Origin: Salegentibacter sp. R32
Lineage (GTDB): Bacteria > Bacteroidota > Bacteroidia > Flavobacteriales > Flavobacteriaceae
DNA: 64,000 nucleotides
Reading direction: 5' to 3'
Assembly: GCF_008692195.1 (NCBI RefSeq)
Contig: NZ_RXOM01000032.1
Span: 1-64,000 of the forward strand
The translations under genes and the position numbers were made by a program. Position 1 is the first letter of the stretch. Each line of letters begins with the position of its first letter. The notes below the pieces were generated by a model that was not told the DNA's origin, ran no database searches, and saw nothing but the letters and a program-made list of their open reading frames with translations. Below, piece after piece: positions 61,634 to 64,000 of this stretch.

Positions 61634-63574
61634 ATGATAAAAGATATAGAAAACCAGAACGATAATATTTCGGTTTGTGATAAAGAAATTGCCGTTTTAA
61701 AAGAACATTTTCCAGCTTGTTTTAAAACTGATGGCTCTTTTGATATAGAGAGATTTAAAGAAGAGATTAATCAAAAAGTAGATATTACTAAAGAGGGTTA
61801 TGAACTTAAATTTTTAGGAAAGAGCTACGCAAAACTATTAGCTTCTTTAGATACGACAACGGTAATTACTCCAAATGAAGAACATAATAACTTACCACTC
61901 AATAAAGACAGTGAGAATATTTATATAAGTGGTGATAATTTAGATGGCTTAAAGCATTTAGTAAAATCTTACGATAAAAGTGTAAAATGTATCTATATAG
62001 ACCCACCGTATAATACAGGTAGTGATGGTTTTGTGTATAACGACACTTTTAACTTTACCTCAAAAGAATTACAAAGAAGGTTAAGTGTAGATGAAGAAGA
62101 GGCAGAACGAATTTTAGAACTGACCAATAAAGGTGCAGCCTCACATTCTGCTTGGCTATTATTTATGTATCCTCGTTTGCAATTAGCAAAGGATTTACTT
62201 AAAGATGATGGTGTCATATTCATTTCTATTGATAATAATGAACAAGCAGGTCTAAAAATACTATGTGATGATATTTTCGGAGAAGAAAATTTTAAGGGTA
62301 ATATAGTTAGAGCTACAGGTCAAACAACAGGTCAAGATAGTGGTGGCTTAGGAAGTTCTTTTGATTATATATTAACATACAACCTCTCCTCGGATTTTTC
62401 TTTGAGTGGTCTACCGTTAAATGAGAATGATTTAAAACGGTTCCAAAATAAGGATGAAAGGGGTAATTATGCCTATGATCAAATGAGGAAAACAGGTAGT
62501 AACGATAGAAGAGAGGACAGACCTAAATTATATTATTCTATAAAAAATCCAGATGGTGAAGATTGCTTTCCGATTGCTCCTGCTGGTTATGAAAGTTGTT
62601 GGAGATTTGAAAAGAAAACATATGATAGATTAGTAAAAGAAAATTATATACTTTGGAAAAAGTCTAAAAGAGGAGATGATGAAATTTGGTGGCCATATGT
62701 GAAATATTATTTGGAAGGTAGAACTAAAAGACCTAGTCCGTTATGGGACGATATTGAAGGAAATAAAAAAGCAGCTCGTGATTTAAGAAAATTACTTGAC
62801 GGAGCAAAAGTATTTGATTATCCTAAACCATTAGAAATGTTGGAAAGATTAATTCAAATAGTACCCAATGCTTCGGATGATGATATTATTTTAGATTTCT
62901 TCTCAGGATCAGCTTCAACTGCTCATTCTGTTTTAAGTTTAAATTCAAAATTGACTAATAGTAATAGAAAGTTTATATCTATACAATTACCAGAAAAGCT
63001 AAATCCCAAAATTGCCAATCAAAAAAACGCGTACAATTTCCTTAAAAAAATAAATAGACCTACAACATTAGATTATGTTGGTTTTGAAAGAATAATTAGA
63101 GCTGGAAAAAAAATTAAGGAAGAAACTAATGCAGATATCGATTATGGGTTTAAACATTATACTCTAAATGAACCTAATCAAAACACACTAGATAAATGTG
63201 AGAGCTTCGATAAAGCTTCTTTAATACCAGATAGCACCATTTTAGATGATTTTGGTGTACCTACAGTGTTAACTACCTGGCTTAATTATGACGGTTATGG
63301 TTTAAATCCTAATATATCTAAATTAGACTTAGCAGGTTATGAAGCCTACTATTGTGATAAGCATTTATACTTAATTCATACCGACTTTGCACAAGAAAGT
63401 GCTATTGCTTTGTTTAAAGAATATGAAACCAAAGGTGATTTTAATCCTGAAAATATAATTTTATTCGGGTATAGTTTTAATGAGTGGTCAGTAACAGAAA
63501 TGTTAGAAAAGAATCTTAGAATTCTTAACGATAGCGAGAAAAACTTAAAAGTTAATATTAAAGTAAGATATTAA
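61634..63574 (+). CDS. mod: Type III restriction-modification system, DNA adenine N6-methyltransferase (Mod)
   Basis: This 646-residue protein has the catalytic motif DPPYNTG (D123) N-terminal to the S-adenosylmethionine motif DFFSGSAST (about 422-430), the beta-class order typical of Mod subunits. The region between carries target-recognition sequences (about 205-390) with RPSPLWDDIEG at its end. An N-terminal helical part and a C-terminal extension (YGLNPNISKLDLAGYEAYYCD) are as in Mod proteins that contact Res. It recognises DNA and methylates one strand. The res gene begins 6 bp downstream. It belongs to the integrative element as cargo. Confidence 0.93.
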   Translation: MIKDIENQNDNISVCDKEIAVLKEHFPACFKTDGSFDIERFKEEINQKVDITKEGYELKFLGKSYAKLLASLDTTTVITPNEEHNNLPLNKDSENIYISGDNLDGLKHLVKSYDKSVKCIYIDPPYNTGSDGFVYNDTFNFTSKELQRRLSVDEEEAERILELTNKGAASHSAWLLFMYPRLQLAKDLLKDDGVIFISIDNNEQAGLKILCDDIFGEENFKGNIVRATGQTTGQDSGGLGSSFDYILTYNLSSDFSLSGLPLNENDLKRFQNKDERGNYAYDQMRKTGSNDRREDRPKLYYSIKNPDGEDCFPIAPAGYESCWRFEKKTYDRLVKENYILWKKSKRGDDEIWWPYVKYYLEGRTKRPSPLWDDIEGNKKAARDLRKLLDGAKVFDYPKPLEMLERLIQIVPNASDDDIILDFFSGSASTAHSVLSLNSKLTNSNRKFISIQLPEKLNPKIANQKNAYNFLKKINRPTTLDYVGFERIIRAGKKIKEETNADIDYGFKHYTLNEPNQNTLDKCESFDKASLIPDSTILDDFGVPTVLTTWLNYDGYGLNPNISKLDLAGYEAYYCDKHLYLIHTDFAQESAIALFKEYETKGDFNPENIILFGYSFNEWSVTEMLEKNLRILNDSEKNLKVNIKVRY

Positions 63575-63580
63575 TTATTT

Positions 63581-64000
63581 ATGGAGTTAAAACTAAAACA
63601 AGGCTTGCCTCATCAACAGAAAGGAATTCAGGCAGTAGCTAATTCTCTTACTTTATCTAACTTTTCAGAGAATAAATTTTTTTACACCAATCCTGTATTA
63701 AACTTAGATAAGGAGGTATTACTTTCTAACATTAAAAATGTTCAAGAGCATACTAAAATACATCCAGAATATACAGGTCTAAATGCAATAGGTAATTACC
63801 TGAATTTAGACGTTAAAATGGAAACAGGTACAGGGAAAACCTATGTCTATGCTTCCACTATTTTTGAGCTTCATAAAAGATTCAATATCAATAAATTTAT
63901 AGTAGTAGTACCTAGCTTAGCTATTAAAGCAGGTGCAACACAATTTCTTACTGACCCATATGTAAAAAAGCATTTTAAAGATGTATGTGGTTATAATGCA
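63581..64000 (+). CDS. res: Type III restriction enzyme, helicase/endonuclease subunit (Res), 5' part
   Basis: The visible 140 residues begin MELKLKQGLPHQQKGIQAV, the Q-motif-like start of Res proteins. They contain the Walker A motif METGTGKTYVY (about 87-97) followed by FIVVVPSLAIKAG (motif Ia-like). This is a superfamily 2 ATPase that translocates or slides on DNA and cleaves unmethylated targets together with Mod. The gene runs off the window; the DEAD-like motif, other helicase motifs and the C-terminal nuclease lie beyond. The gap to mod is 6 bp. Confidence 0.9.
   Translation, partial: MELKLKQGLPHQQKGIQAVANSLTLSNFSENKFFYTNPVLNLDKEVLLSNIKNVQEHTKIHPEYTGLNAIGNYLNLDVKMETGTGKTYVYASTIFELHKRFNINKFIVVVPSLAIKAGATQFLTDPYVKKHFKDVCGYNA

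Overview
This window comes from a low-GC member of the Bacteroidota, most likely a marine Flavobacteriaceae (my inference). The evidence is SusC/SusD pairs, type IX secretion (T9SS) C-terminal sorting domains, TAnnTTTG-type -7 promoter boxes, PncA/PncB, Dxs and TadA of flavobacterial type, and abundant SPII lipoproteins. I ran no searches; assignments rest on motifs and family knowledge.

Layout. 1-389: 3' end of a GC-rich outer-membrane beta-barrel gene. 450-1337: gene-free, with a MITE-like inverted-repeat element. 1338-2914: four-gene cassette (conserved Bacteroidota protein, DUF5675 protein with an H...GC motif, two small membrane proteins) that looks like a phage-type lysis module. 3162-7835, minus strand: formylglycine-generating enzyme, the pncB-pncA NAD salvage operon, a hypothetical gene and a ParE/antitoxin pair. 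8051-29606, minus strand: a polysaccharide utilisation locus (PUL) with SusC, SusD, a LamG-type surface lipoprotein, two GH144-type (beta-1,2-glucanase family) lipoproteins, an esterase, two CxPSR sulfatases, GH3, an SGNH hydrolase, a T9SS-sorted protein, an MFS sugar porter and a GH97. A membrane-anchored propeller/LuxR-type regulator at 29902-32676 probably controls it, and the nearby FGE would mature both sulfatases.

32746-35011: divergent tadA and dxs, only 37 bp apart. 35226-36736: a receiver, an Hpt protein and a LytTR regulator with no kinase beside them. 37158-55405: a polymorphic-toxin locus. A frameshifted T9SS protein precedes a 3477-residue secreted SpvB/TcB-TcC/Rhs-like giant and its lipoprotein immunity candidate. 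Three displaced Rhs C-terminal tips follow, each with a different enzymatic-looking domain and each with its own lipoprotein immunity candidate. The first displaced cassette shares a perfect 101-bp block with the main gene, so the array looks like a store of tips for recombinational switching. All four immunity candidates are lipoproteins, which implies toxins that act in the periplasm.

55447-56640: an XRE regulator truncated by a copy of a 125-140 bp repeat, then structured gene-free DNA ending in the 3' part of a tRNA gene (probably tRNA-Phe) with its terminator. This appears to be the attachment site of an integrative element that runs off the right edge. The element carries a tyrosine integrase, a hypothetical gene, two MerR/excisionase-type HTH proteins, a hairpin-rich segment, a protein with family-A/T7-like polymerase motifs (candidate TV-Pol), and a type III restriction-modification pair (mod complete, res cut by the window end).
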